Below are positions 7,655 through 14,738 of a stretch of 47,015 bases of DNA, piece after piece (the first letter of the stretch is position 1; each line of letters opens with the position of its first letter). A program made the position numbers and the translations under genes. Under the pieces are notes generated by a model. The model was given only the letters and a program-made list of their open reading frames with translations, made no database searches and had not been told where the DNA came from. Source of the DNA: Chloroflexota bacterium (GTDB taxonomy: Bacteria; Chloroflexota; Limnocylindria; Limnocylindrales; CSP1-4); the NCBI GenBank assembly GCA_025351245.1, contig JANXWH010000194.1, positions 1 to 47,015 of the forward strand. Reading direction: 5' to 3'.

Positions 7655-8172
7655 CCCGTCGCGCGCCCCTCTGGCTCGGCCTCGGACTCGTCGCAGCCGG
7701 GCTCGTGACCCTTGTGATCGGGGCTGCCGTCGGCGTGGCTGGACCCTTTGGTCCAAGTGTTCCGAACCTTGCCGGGCCCGGGTCGATGATGGGGCGCGGG
7801 CCGGTGACCGGCAAACTCCCGGGTCCCGGCTCGCCCGGCTTCGTCCCCGGCACCGCGTCATCGCCGCGGGTCGTCCAGATCATCGCCACGCCGCGGCTCC
7901 GTTTCGTGCCGGAAACAGTGATCGTGAAGGAGGGCGAGACGGTCACCTTCGAGGTCACCTCGGTGGGCCCGATCACCCACGAGTTCATGGTCGGACCGGC
8001 GGCCGATGTCGCCGCCGACACGCCCGGCACCCCGGAGATCGCCGACATCGGGATGATGCAGCACCGGTCGCTGACCTATACGTTCGACGGGCCTGGCCCA
8101 TTCGCCTTCGCCTGCCACGCGACGGGTCACTACGAGGCCGGGATGGCTGGCACGATCGCCGTCGTCCCCTGA
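7651..8172 (+). CDS. Exported cupredoxin (type 1 copper protein)
   Basis: An N-terminal hydrophobic stretch (about 7-30) is a signal or membrane anchor, followed by a Gly/Pro linker. The C-terminal cupredoxin fold (about 72-173) has the full type 1 copper set: His110 (GPITHEF), then Cys155, His160 and Met165 in the C-x4-H-x4-M spacing (FACHATGHYEAGM). It would carry single electrons or copper outside the membrane. The GTG start at 7651 overlaps the SHOCT gene by 4 bp (GTGA). It lies tail to tail with the SQR-like gene. Confidence 0.9.
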   Translation: MTRRAPLWLGLGLVAAGLVTLVIGAAVGVAGPFGPSVPNLAGPGSMMGRGPVTGKLPGPGSPGFVPGTASSPRVVQIIATPRLRFVPETVIVKEGETVTFEVTSVGPITHEFMVGPAADVAADTPGTPEIADIGMMQHRSLTYTFDGPGPFAFACHATGHYEAGMAGTIAVVP

Positions 8173-8390
8173 CCTGTCAGCGCGGGCGGCGCGGAAGGCA
8201 CGTGGGCCCAGACACGGTCGACGTCCTCTCGTGACCTCGCCCGTGGGGGTGATGGTCCACGCGAGAAACGCGATCGACCCCATGATCAGCCGCGAGGACG
8301 CCGCAACTCCAGCGACATCCTGTCAAACCTCCGCTGCGCGCGCCGCCGCCGGGGCGAGCCTCAGAACGGTCGTCCGGCACGACGAGCCGC

Positions 8391-9611
8391 TCAGATGTTC
8401 GCCTTCACCCCGAGGAGGCGACCGCCCACGGCGAGACCCGCGCGCGCCAGCCGTCGTTCCAGCCGGCCGCCGATCCACGAGCGCTCGAAGAGCACCTTGC
8501 CGGTATGCCACGAACGCCCTGGCGCGCGGAGGGCGAGCGTCGGGTCCGGTTCGGCGAAGAACTCGCCGACGGCGAACGCGGCGCGTCCGGCTCCGGTCTC
8601 GACCCAGCAGTAGCCGACGCCGTCGAAGGCGTCCCCAGCCTGGCGGCCGGCGAGCGTCGCGGCGATCCTGCGCGCGACGACGAGGCCCTGGTCGTGGGCG
8701 AAGACGCCGGCGCGCGGAAGCGGCTTGCCGTTCGCGAGCGTGATCGTCGTGACGTCGCCGATCGCGTGGACGCGTGCGTGGCCGGTTTCGAGGGTCGCTC
8801 GGTCCACCGGGATCCAGCCCGTGTCGCCGGTGAGTGGGGACTCGCGGACCGCGGTCGGTGCGCGATGGGGTGGGACGCCGGCGAGGAGGTCGTAACCGAC
8901 GCGGCTTCCGTCGGCCAGGACGAGCTCGTGGCTGCCGGGCTCGAAGCGCTCGACCCGGCTCCCGGGATGGAAACGAATCCCCTTCGCCGCGAGGAGGCCG
9001 ACGACCGCGGTGCCCATCGCCGGGCCCGCCACCGGCATCGGCGCGGGCTCCGGGCTGTAGACGTCGATCTCGCAGCGCTCGCGGATGCCCCGGCGGCGCA
9101 GCTCGTCGTCGAGCAGCAGGGCCGCCTCGTAGGGCGCGGCAGGGCACTTGTAGGGGAGGGCGGCGACGGCAACGACGACGCGGCCGCCCCCGAACGTGTG
9201 GAGCGCCCCCGCGCAGGCAGCGGCCCCCTCCGGTGAGAAGAAGTCGAGCGCGGCCTCCCGGTAGCCGGGGACGGCGTCGCGGTCCGGCTCCGCCCCGAGC
9301 GCGACGACGAGGGCATCGCCAGTGAAGACCCCGGCCGTCGTCTCAACACGTCTGGCAGCCGGGTCGATCGAGCGGACGTCGGCCTCGACGAGCTCCACGC
9401 CCGGAGCCAGGAGCTCGCGGAGCGGGCGCTCGATCTGGTCGCGCCGGCGGCGGCCGACCATCAGCCACAGGAGCGATGCCTGGAAGAGGTGCCGTCGCTC
9501 GCGCTCGATCACGACGACCCGATCGGCCGGGTCGAGCCGTCGGCGAAGCTCGCTGGCCGTGACGAGGCCGCCGACCCCGCCGCCGAGGACGAGGACCGTC
9601 CGGGCTGCCAT
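8391..9611 (-). CDS. FAD-dependent oxidoreductase, sulfide:quinone oxidoreductase-like
   Basis: The 406-residue flavoprotein has an N-terminal FAD-binding motif (VLVLGGGVGGLVTASELRRR), a Cys at 156 in ALPYKCPAAPYEAA (a position used in SQR and flavocytochrome c relatives), the HAIGDVTTI FAD motif and a second Cys in GYCWVETGAG. SQR relatives oxidise sulfide to sulfane sulfur and pass electrons to quinone; other members of this superfamily are NADH dehydrogenases. The ATG shares one base with the natural stop of the upstream DsrE gene (TGATG), so a DsrE-SQR unit is indicated, which supports a sulfide role. Subtype is uncertain. Bases 8173-8390, downstream between convergent genes, hold nothing I can support. 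Confidence 0.82.
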   Translation of the reverse strand: MAARTVLVLGGGVGGLVTASELRRRLDPADRVVVIERERRHLFQASLLWLMVGRRRRDQIERPLRELLAPGVELVEADVRSIDPAARRVETTAGVFTGDALVVALGAEPDRDAVPGYREAALDFFSPEGAAACAGALHTFGGGRVVVAVAALPYKCPAAPYEAALLLDDELRRRGIRERCEIDVYSPEPAPMPVAGPAMGTAVVGLLAAKGIRFHPGSRVERFEPGSHELVLADGSRVGYDLLAGVPPHRAPTAVRESPLTGDTGWIPVDRATLETGHARVHAIGDVTTITLANGKPLPRAGVFAHDQGLVVARRIAATLAGRQAGDAFDGVGYCWVETGAGRAAFAVGEFFAEPDPTLALRAPGRSWHTGKVLFERSWIGGRLERRLARAGLAVGGRLLGVKANI

Positions 9612-9975
9612 CAGAAGGTGATCACCTTATCGGCCCAGATCGTCCAGGCCGTGAGCTCGGCCATCGAGGAGCGGTGGGCGCCCTCCACGAGGGGCTCGTC
9701 GGTCATGCCGCGCGCGTCGATGCAGGTCCGCATTCCCCGACCGAGATGCCCTTGGGCGTAAGGCCCTTGAGCATCCGCTCGAGGTTGTAGTAGCCGTCGG
9801 GTGTCTTCTGGCGCGGCTTCGCCGCGGTCACGGAGTCACCCATCAGGAAGACCCGGAGCTCGACATCCTCAGCCTTGGCGAGCGAGAGGGCCAGGCGCAG
9901 CCCGTTGTAGGTCCGCTCATTGCCGTAGGCGGGCTCGTTGAGGATGATGAGCGTCTTCATGGCAGCGTGTCCCAT
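9611..9975 (-). pseudogene. DsrE-family sulfur-relay gene, broken by a one-base frameshift
   Basis: The first part reads as a DsrE protein (MKTLIILNEPAYGNERTYNG, VELRVFLMGDSV). The open frame ends at 9703 after GISVGECGPASTRAA, 90 residues in all. In the next frame the missing C-terminus is fully present: CIDARGMTDEPLVEGA, then a segment ending TAWTIWADKVITF and a stop at 9611-9613 that overlaps the SQR-like ATG. Adding one G near 9735 (GCGGACC) restores CGTCIDARG, the expected active-site region. So the gene is complete apart from one lost base. The start may be ATG 9975 or 9960. A real mutation, or an assembly or sequencing error, is possible. Confidence 0.85.
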
Positions 9976-10012
9976 TTCCTGTCTGTCCTGCCGCGGCGGA
10001 TCTCACCGTGAC

Positions 10013-10043
10013 CTTGACACGCCTGTCAAGTATTCCAAGGAAT
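10013..10043. promoter_or_regulatory. Two adjacent palindromes between divergent genes, candidate operators
   Basis: CTTGACA-CGCC-TGTCAAG at 10013-10030 is a perfect inverted repeat with 7-bp arms. Right after it, ATTCC-AA-GGAAT at 10032-10043 is a second. They lie between the minus-strand DsrE gene and the ArsR-rhodanese gene. A promoter-like pair for the latter is TGTCAA 10024 and TAGAAT 10046 (16-bp spacer), so binding here could block both directions. Confidence 0.6.
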
Positions 10044-10091
10044 CGTAGAATAGCAGCCACGGAGAGCTGCCACAGCCCGGAGGCGCACACG

Positions 10092-10787
10092 GTGCCACTG
10101 GAACGACGAGACGGGATCGCCCGCGATCGCGCGGCGAAGGACGAGCTGCACGAGCAGTTCGCCCGGGTCGGCCGCGCCCTTGCCAACCCGCACCGGGTCG
10201 AGATCCTCGACCTCCTCGCCCAGGGGGAGCGCAGCGTCGAGGTCCTCGCGGCACGCTCGGCCATCACCATTGGCCTGGCGTCGGCGCACCTCCAGACGCT
10301 CCGGCGAGCGGGCCTCGTCGCGTCGCGCCGGGGTGGCACCCGGGTCATCTACCGGCTGGCCGGAGACGACGTCTACGAGCTGCTCGCGGCGGTCCGCTCC
10401 GTGGCGACCGGCCGGATCGCCGACGCCGATCGCGCTGCGCGCGCCTATCTCGGCGAGCCGGTCGAGGCTGTGAGCCGGGCCGAGCTGCTCGAGCGGGTCC
10501 GCTCGGGCGACGCGGTCGTCGTCGACCTCCGACCGGCCGAGGAATTCGAGGCCGGTCACATCGCCGGCGCCATCTCCATCCCGCTCGCCGAGCTCGAGGC
10601 GCACCTAGCCGAGCTGCCGGCCGGCGTCGAGATCGTGGCCTACTGCCGGGGTCCCTACTGCGCGCTCGCCCCGCAGGGCGTCGCACTCCTCCGAGGCGCC
10701 GGGCGACGCGCCCGTCGGCTCGAAGACGGCTTCCCCGAGTGGCGGCTCGCCGGGCTGCCCGTCGCCGCGGGGTCGCGCCCGGCGTGA
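10092..10787 (+). CDS. ArsR-type regulator fused to a rhodanese domain
   Basis: Residues about 18-100 form an ArsR winged helix (VGRALANPHRVEILDLLAQG, recognition helix around TIGLASAHLQTLRRAGLV). Residues about 125-225 form a rhodanese domain with the loop CRGPYC (Cys185, Cys190) and AGHIAGAISIPL. ArsR-rhodanese fusions are a known architecture; the rhodanese Cys may sense or carry sulfane sulfur so that DNA binding reports persulfide. GTG 10092 is chosen because GGAGG lies at 10079-10083; the in-frame upstream stretch covers the palindromes. The stop overlaps the cysteine desulfurase GTG by 4 bp. Confidence 0.9.
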   Translation: MPLERRDGIARDRAAKDELHEQFARVGRALANPHRVEILDLLAQGERSVEVLAARSAITIGLASAHLQTLRRAGLVASRRGGTRVIYRLAGDDVYELLAAVRSVATGRIADADRAARAYLGEPVEAVSRAELLERVRSGDAVVVDLRPAEEFEAGHIAGAISIPLAELEAHLAELPAGVEIVAYCRGPYCALAPQGVALLRGAGRRARRLEDGFPEWRLAGLPVAAGSRPA

Positions 10788-11923
10788 GCGCGTTGGCCCG
10801 CCCGATCTACCTCGACTACAACGCGAGCACGCCGATCGACCCGCGGGTGGCCGCGGTGATGCGACCGCTCCTCGACGGTCCGTATGCGAATCCGTCGGCG
10901 AGCCATGCAGGCGGCCGCATCGCGCGAATCCTGCTCGACCGAGCCCGCGCCCAGGTCGCCGACCTCCTCGGCTGTGGTCCCGACGAGGTCGTGTTCACGA
11001 GCGGCGGGAGCGAGTCCGACAACCTCGCACTCACGGGGGTCTTCTTCGCCCTTCGGGAGCGCGGCGACCACATCATCACGACGGCGGTCGAACACCCCGC
11101 GATCCTCGAGCCCGCCCGCTTCCTCGAGCGCCTCGGCGCCCGGGTCACGGTCGTGCCGGTCGACCCGACCGGGCGGGTCGATCCCGATGACGTTCGCCGG
11201 GCCATCACGCCCCGGACGATCCTCGTGAGCGTCATGCACGCGAACAACGAGGTCGGGACGATCCAGCCGATCGCCGAGATCGGCGAGATCGCCCACGAGC
11301 ACGGCGTGCTCGTCCACACCGACGCCGCGCAGTCGGTCGGCAAGATCCCAACCCGCGTCGACGAGCTTGGCGTCGACCTCCTCACGATCGCGGGGCACAA
11401 GCTCTATGCCCCCAAGGGCGTCGGCGCCCTCTACGTCCGACGGGGCGTGACTCTCGAGCCGCTGATCCACGGGGCCGGCCACGAGGCCGGACGGCGAGCC
11501 GGGACCGAGGGCGTTCTCCTGGCGGCGGCCCTCGGCGAGGCCTGCAAGCTCGCCGCCGACCTTCGCCCCCTCGCAGAGACCCGCCGCTTGCGCGATCGGC
11601 TCTGGGATGGCCTCCGAGCCCGCTACGGAGACGGCGTCGTCCTCAACGGCCATCCGACCCAACGACTGCCGAATACCATCAACGTCTCGTTCGTCGGCCG
11701 CGTCGGGGCAGACATCCTGGCCGCCCTCGACGGCGTCGCGGCCTCGACGGGCGCCGCCTGCCACGCCGATTCGGTTGAGCTCTCTCCCGTGCTGCGAGCG
11801 ATGGGTGTGCCAACCGTCGTCGGGATGGGTGCCGTCCGTTTCAGCCTGGGGCGGATGACGACCGAGGCGGAGATCGACGAGGTCCTCGATCGCCTTGCCG
11901 CGCGTTATGAGCGTGGGGGCTGA
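10784..11923 (+). CDS. Cysteine desulfurase (NifS/IscS family)
   Basis: This PLP enzyme takes sulfur from cysteine, leaving alanine and an enzyme persulfide. The start IYLDYNASTPIDP, TSGGSESDNLAL, the phosphate/His region VEHPAIL, HTDAAQSVGKI and the PLP-lysine motif AGHKLYAPKG (His205-Lys206) are all present. The catalytic Cys326 sits in STGAACHADS. Length (379) is normal. GTG 10784 overlaps the upstream fusion gene by 4 bp, so sulfur donor and rhodanese-regulator are made together. It could feed the DsrE/TusA relay or Fe-S assembly; no scaffold gene is adjacent, which favours sulfur trafficking. This last point is inference. Confidence 0.93.
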   Translation: MSALARPIYLDYNASTPIDPRVAAVMRPLLDGPYANPSASHAGGRIARILLDRARAQVADLLGCGPDEVVFTSGGSESDNLALTGVFFALRERGDHIITTAVEHPAILEPARFLERLGARVTVVPVDPTGRVDPDDVRRAITPRTILVSVMHANNEVGTIQPIAEIGEIAHEHGVLVHTDAAQSVGKIPTRVDELGVDLLTIAGHKLYAPKGVGALYVRRGVTLEPLIHGAGHEAGRRAGTEGVLLAAALGEACKLAADLRPLAETRRLRDRLWDGLRARYGDGVVLNGHPTQRLPNTINVSFVGRVGADILAALDGVAASTGAACHADSVELSPVLRAMGVPTVVGMGAVRFSLGRMTTEAEIDEVLDRLAARYERGG

Positions 11924-11947
11924 GTCCAACTGCGACCGTGACTGCGC

Positions 11948-12006
11948 CTCAGCGAAAGGCGAAGTCGGCCGCATCCTCTTGGTGAGCCTTTTCGCGCTTC
12001 GCTGAG
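11948..12006. terminator. Inverted repeats between convergent genes
   Basis: CTCAGCGAA at 11948-11956 pairs with TTCGCTGAG at 11998-12006 around a 41-base loop that itself contains further complementary bases. A second pair, GCCGGGGG 12045-12052 with CCCCCGGC 12072-12079, follows. Position between convergent genes suggests termination. No T-run is seen, so confidence is low. Confidence 0.35.
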
Positions 12007-12097
12007 CTGGCTCATTCGCCCGCCAGGTTGAGCGACGCAGACCCGCCGGGGGCCACTGGCCTCACCCGCAGCCCCCGGCAAGGTGTTGCTCCGTCCT

Positions 12098-12721
12098 TCA
12101 GCCGGTGACCCTGACCGCGCGCACGATCGCGTCGATCGGTCCGCCGCCGTCCGGGGCACGTCGTCGCACGACCTCGGCTCGGTCGACCCGGAAGCCGGCC
12201 AGGTCGGCCGCGACCTCGCCCGGCGTGAACAGCACGGTGGGGTCCTGCGGACCGCCGACGCCGTCCGCCAGGTTCGTTCGGTCGTGCCCGACGATGAGCA
12301 GCGTCCCGCCGGGCGCGACGGCCGCGGCTGCCCGCGCGTACACGTCGCGTCGCTCGTCGGGAGGGAGATGAATGAAGAACAGCGTCACGAGGTCGAATCG
12401 GCTGGCGCCGGGCGTCCATTCCAGGAGGTCGGCAAGCTGCCATTCCACGCGAACGCCGCTGGCCGTCGCGAGCGCGCGCCCGCGATCGAGTGCCACCCCG
12501 GAGAAGTCAACCGCCGTGACGTGCCACCCCTGGCTCGCCAGCCAGATGGCGTTCCGCCCGTCGCCGGCCCCCAGGTCCAGCGCACGCCCGGGCCGCAGCG
12601 ATCCGATCTCGTCGACCAGGGTCGGATCGGGTTCGAACGACTCGATCGGGTCTCGTGCTGCGTGGCGCTCGTCCCAGAGCGCACGTCGACTGGGACCGGA
12701 CCGCTTGTCGCGATCGCTCAC
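12098..12721 (-). CDS. Class I SAM-dependent methyltransferase
   Basis: The 207-residue product has the Rossmann methyltransferase signature: RALDLGAGDGRNAIWLASQG (motif I), VTAVDFSGVALDRGR, DLLEWTPGASRFDLVTLFFIHL and the post-motif GGTLLIVGHD. The pattern resembles TehB/UbiE-like small-molecule methyltransferases; the substrate is unknown. The GTG at 12721 follows the stop of the zinc-finger gene by 13 bases with GAGG nearby, and the frame upstream of it overlaps that gene as a shadow. Both run away from the ArsR/Hdr operon. Confidence 0.85.
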   Translation of the reverse strand: MSDRDKRSGPSRRALWDERHAARDPIESFEPDPTLVDEIGSLRPGRALDLGAGDGRNAIWLASQGWHVTAVDFSGVALDRGRALATASGVRVEWQLADLLEWTPGASRFDLVTLFFIHLPPDERRDVYARAAAAVAPGGTLLIVGHDRTNLADGVGGPQDPTVLFTPGEVAADLAGFRVDRAEVVRRRAPDGGGPIDAIVRAVRVTG

Positions 12722-12734
12722 CGCTGAACCGGCC

Positions 12735-13064
12735 TCACCGCTGGGCCGACCGACCGACCTGCTCGTCCAGGTTCTCGCGTATTCGCATGGCGATTGCCTC
12801 CTCGATGACAGTATCGGGGTCACGCAGGCCACCAAGGGTCGTCCTGACGCCGACGAGGCTCGCGTACAGCGGCGGGCAGGTTGGGCAGGCCTCGAGGTGC
12901 GTTTCGACGGCCACTCGCGTGGCCCGGTCCAGCCCGCCGTCGAGGTAGGCGGAAACGTGCCGTCGGGCGCGCCAGCAGCGGAGGGGTTGGGGAGGCTCGC
13001 CCGGCGGCGGGTAGAGCGGCCAGCGGTCCGGCCAGCGGCGACGCCGCAACAGTCCGGGTGGCAC
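12735..13064 (-). CDS. Zinc-finger (zf-HC2) anti-sigma-like protein
   Basis: The 109-residue product contains CWRARRHVSAYLDGGL followed by THLEACPTCPPLYASL, the His/Cys pattern of the putative zinc-finger of anti-sigma factors. No membrane helix follows and no sigma factor gene is adjacent, so it may act as a free anti-sigma or redox switch. The first 28 residues are Arg/Pro-rich, so the GTG start at 13064 is provisional. It is divergent from the ArsR gene across a 130-base gap with a clear palindrome. Confidence 0.7.
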   Translation of the reverse strand: MPPGLLRRRRWPDRWPLYPPPGEPPQPLRCWRARRHVSAYLDGGLDRATRVAVETHLEACPTCPPLYASLVGVRTTLGGLRDPDTVIEEAIAMRIRENLDEQVGRSAQR

Positions 13065-13109
13065 GTCAGCAGGTGACTATCGGCCCAGCGTCTATATACG
13101 CTTGTCACA

Positions 13110-13132
13110 TATATTCACCCAGAGCGAATATA
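13110..13132. promoter_or_regulatory. Inverted repeat TATATTC-N9-GAATATA, candidate persulfide-regulator operator
   Basis: Bases 13110-13116 and 13126-13132 are perfect inverted 7-bp arms around nine bases. The inner ATTC...GAAT halves resemble the ATTC-N8-GAAT site reported for the persulfide-sensing ArsR protein SqrR, but with one extra spacer base. The AT-rich patch stands out in GC-rich DNA and lies 63 bases before the ArsR start and 46 bases from the divergent zinc-finger gene. Confidence 0.65.
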
Positions 13133-13194
13133 CGCCAACTGCACTGTTCGGACCGGATCCGGACCGGCTCGACACATGGAGGCCATGGAGCGCA

Positions 13195-13575
13195 ATGGAG
13201 CGGCAGAGCGCCACGCATGACATCGATGAGCTCCAGGCCTCGATGCTTCGGTCGCTGGCCAGCGCGCATCGCCTGCGGATCCTGCATCTGCTTGGCGCCC
13301 AGCTCTTCGAAGTCAATGAGATCGCCCGCGACCTCGGCCTGAACCAGGCCGCGGTCTCCCAACACCTTTCGGCGATGCGGTCCGTCGGCCTCGTGGAGGC
13401 GATCCGCGACGGGCGAACCGTCAGGTATCGCCTGGCCGATCCGCAGATCCTCGCTGCATGCGAGCTCATGCGGGCCGTCCTGGTACGGCGGCTCTCCAGG
13501 CTGGGTGACCTGGCCGCCGCGGCTCACGAGCCAGCCCTCCATGCCCTCCCATCCACCGAGGTACATCACTCGTGA
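13195..13575 (+). CDS. ArsR-family regulator heading the Hdr/sulfur operon
   Basis: The 126-residue protein has the ArsR core MLRSLASAHRLRILHLLGAQ, VNEIARDLGLNQAAVSQHLS and VGLVEAIRDGRTVRYRLADPQ. One Cys is visible, in ILAACELMRAVLV on the last helix; the partner Cys of SqrR-type sensors is not in the usual N-terminal place, so a disulfide/polysulfide bridge within one chain is not obvious. I start at ATG 13195 (GGAG upstream) because the longer frame from TTG 13102 would run through the palindrome. The stop overlaps the dsrE2 GTG by 4 bp. It probably represses the operon from 13110-13132. Confidence 0.88.
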   Translation: MERQSATHDIDELQASMLRSLASAHRLRILHLLGAQLFEVNEIARDLGLNQAAVSQHLSAMRSVGLVEAIRDGRTVRYRLADPQILAACELMRAVLVRRLSRLGDLAAAAHEPALHALPSTEVHHS

Positions 13576-13979
13576 GCGATTCCCTCTCTCTGGTGCTCTT
13601 CTCGGGCACCGACGACAAGCTGATGGCGGCCGCTACGCTCGCGGCCGGCGCCGCCGCGATGGACCGGCCCGTCAACGTGCTCCTCATGTTCTGGGCCCTC
13701 GACGCGTTCCGGGCGGATCGCATCGCAACGACGCACGGCCTGGCCTATGACGCGGCACGCCCCCGACCAACCGAGCCGGTGGAGAAGGTTGGCGCCCTTC
13801 CCTGGCTGGAGACGTTCCGCCAGGCGAAGGAAATCGGCGAGATGAGCATCCGCGCCTGCTCCGGCTCACTCGACACGCTGGGCCTCGATCCGACCGAGCT
13901 CGACCCGATCGTCGACAGTGCCGGCGGGATCGCCTCATTCCTCATGGCCGCCGAGAGCGGCCAGATCCTCTTCATCTGA
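13572..13979 (+). CDS. DsrE2-like protein (COG2210 type)
   Basis: The 135-residue protein starts LSLVLFSGTDDKLMAAATLA and ends GGIASFLMAAESGQILFI, with a single conserved-type Cys at 96 (EMSIRACSGSLDTLGL). This matches DsrE2-type members of the DsrE superfamily, which are often encoded next to tusA and rhodanese genes and take part in sulfane-sulfur transfer. Many DsrE2 proteins carry membrane helices; here only the helix around 34-45 is hydrophobic, so it is probably soluble. The GTG overlaps arsR by 4 bp. The ATG of the next DsrE gene lies 35 bases after the stop. Confidence 0.85.
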   Translation: MSDSLSLVLFSGTDDKLMAAATLAAGAAAMDRPVNVLLMFWALDAFRADRIATTHGLAYDAARPRPTEPVEKVGALPWLETFRQAKEIGEMSIRACSGSLDTLGLDPTELDPIVDSAGGIASFLMAAESGQILFI

Positions 13980-14014
13980 TCGCCCCCGGCGAGCGCGACG
14001 ATTAGGAGCAACGC

Positions 14015-14383
14015 ATGGCGCATACGCAGAAGCTGGTCTTCATGGTCCTGCACGGGCCGGATCATCCCGAGCACGCCACTATCCCGTTCGTCATGGGCTG
14101 TGCCGCCCTCGCCTCCGACGTCGAGGTGGTCCTGGGCTTCCAGGCCGATGGCGTGGAGTTGGTCCGCGCGGGCGTGGCGGACGGAATCCATGCGGCCGGC
14201 TTCCCGCCCCTCGCAAAGCTCCTGCATGACTTCCAGGAGCTCGGGGGGTCCCTGCTCGTCTGCGCACCGTGCATGAACAGCCGCGGGATCACTGCCCCCG
14301 ACCTCATCGAAGGCACCGAGATCGTCGCCGCCGGTCGATTCGTCGCCGAGATCACGTCGGCGATCAACAGCCTCGTCTACTAG
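14015..14383 (+). CDS. DsrE-family protein with a CxxC pair
   Basis: The 122-residue DsrE-fold protein starts QKLVFMVLHGPDHPEHATIP and carries Cys29 (MGCAAL), Cys83 and Cys86 (LLVCAPCMNSRGI). The last pair is at the position of the active Cys of DsrE-type carriers, so it may hold sulfur as a persulfide or a disulfide. It resembles the DsrE3 group that accompanies tusA and dsrE2. RBS: TAGGAGCAACGC before the ATG. The tusA gene begins 13 bases after its stop. Confidence 0.87.
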   Translation: MAHTQKLVFMVLHGPDHPEHATIPFVMGCAALASDVEVVLGFQADGVELVRAGVADGIHAAGFPPLAKLLHDFQELGGSLLVCAPCMNSRGITAPDLIEGTEIVAAGRFVAEITSAINSLVY

Positions 14384-14396
14384 GGAGAACGGAATC

Positions 14397-14663
14397 ATGC
14401 CTGCCACCGTCACCGAGTCCGAGCTGGAAGCCATCACTGCCGACAAGGTCGTCGACGCGCGCGGCGCCGCCTGTCCGGGCCCCCTCCTCGAGGCGAAGAA
14501 GGGCATGGGCACGGTGCCGGTCGGAGCCGTCCTGGAGATCTGGTCCAGCGACCCCGTCACCAAGAGCGACATCGGCGCATGGTCCGCGAAGGTCGGCCAT
14601 GCGTTCCTCGGCGTCCTCGTCGCCGACGGGTATGAGCGCGTCCTGGTGCGTCGCCAGAAGTAG
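14397..14663 (+). CDS. tusA: TusA-family sulfur carrier protein
   Basis: The 88-residue protein has the TusA core VVDARGAACPGPLLEAKKGM with the CPxP motif and the persulfide-carrying Cys26, followed by VGAVLEIWSSDP and the helix KSDIGAWSAKVGH. TusA takes sulfur from a rhodanese or cysteine desulfurase and passes it to DsrE-type proteins and further acceptors. AGGGAGAACGG upstream of the ATG is a good ribosome site. Its place between dsrE genes and hdr-like genes argues for energy-linked sulfur metabolism rather than tRNA thiolation. Confidence 0.93.
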   Translation: MPATVTESELEAITADKVVDARGAACPGPLLEAKKGMGTVPVGAVLEIWSSDPVTKSDIGAWSAKVGHAFLGVLVADGYERVLVRRQK

Positions 14664-14738
14664 CCCAACGAAGGATGGCCCGGCCGGGCGCCGAGAGGCG
14701 CAGCCGCCGGGCTGATCGGAGCCAGGAGCCGCCGTCCC

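Noticed and set aside
8173-8390. Possible small gene between the cupredoxin and SQR-like genes
   Set aside because: A minus-strand GGAGG and ATG near 8315 lead to only ten codons before a stop. Other frames lack any recognisable sequence.
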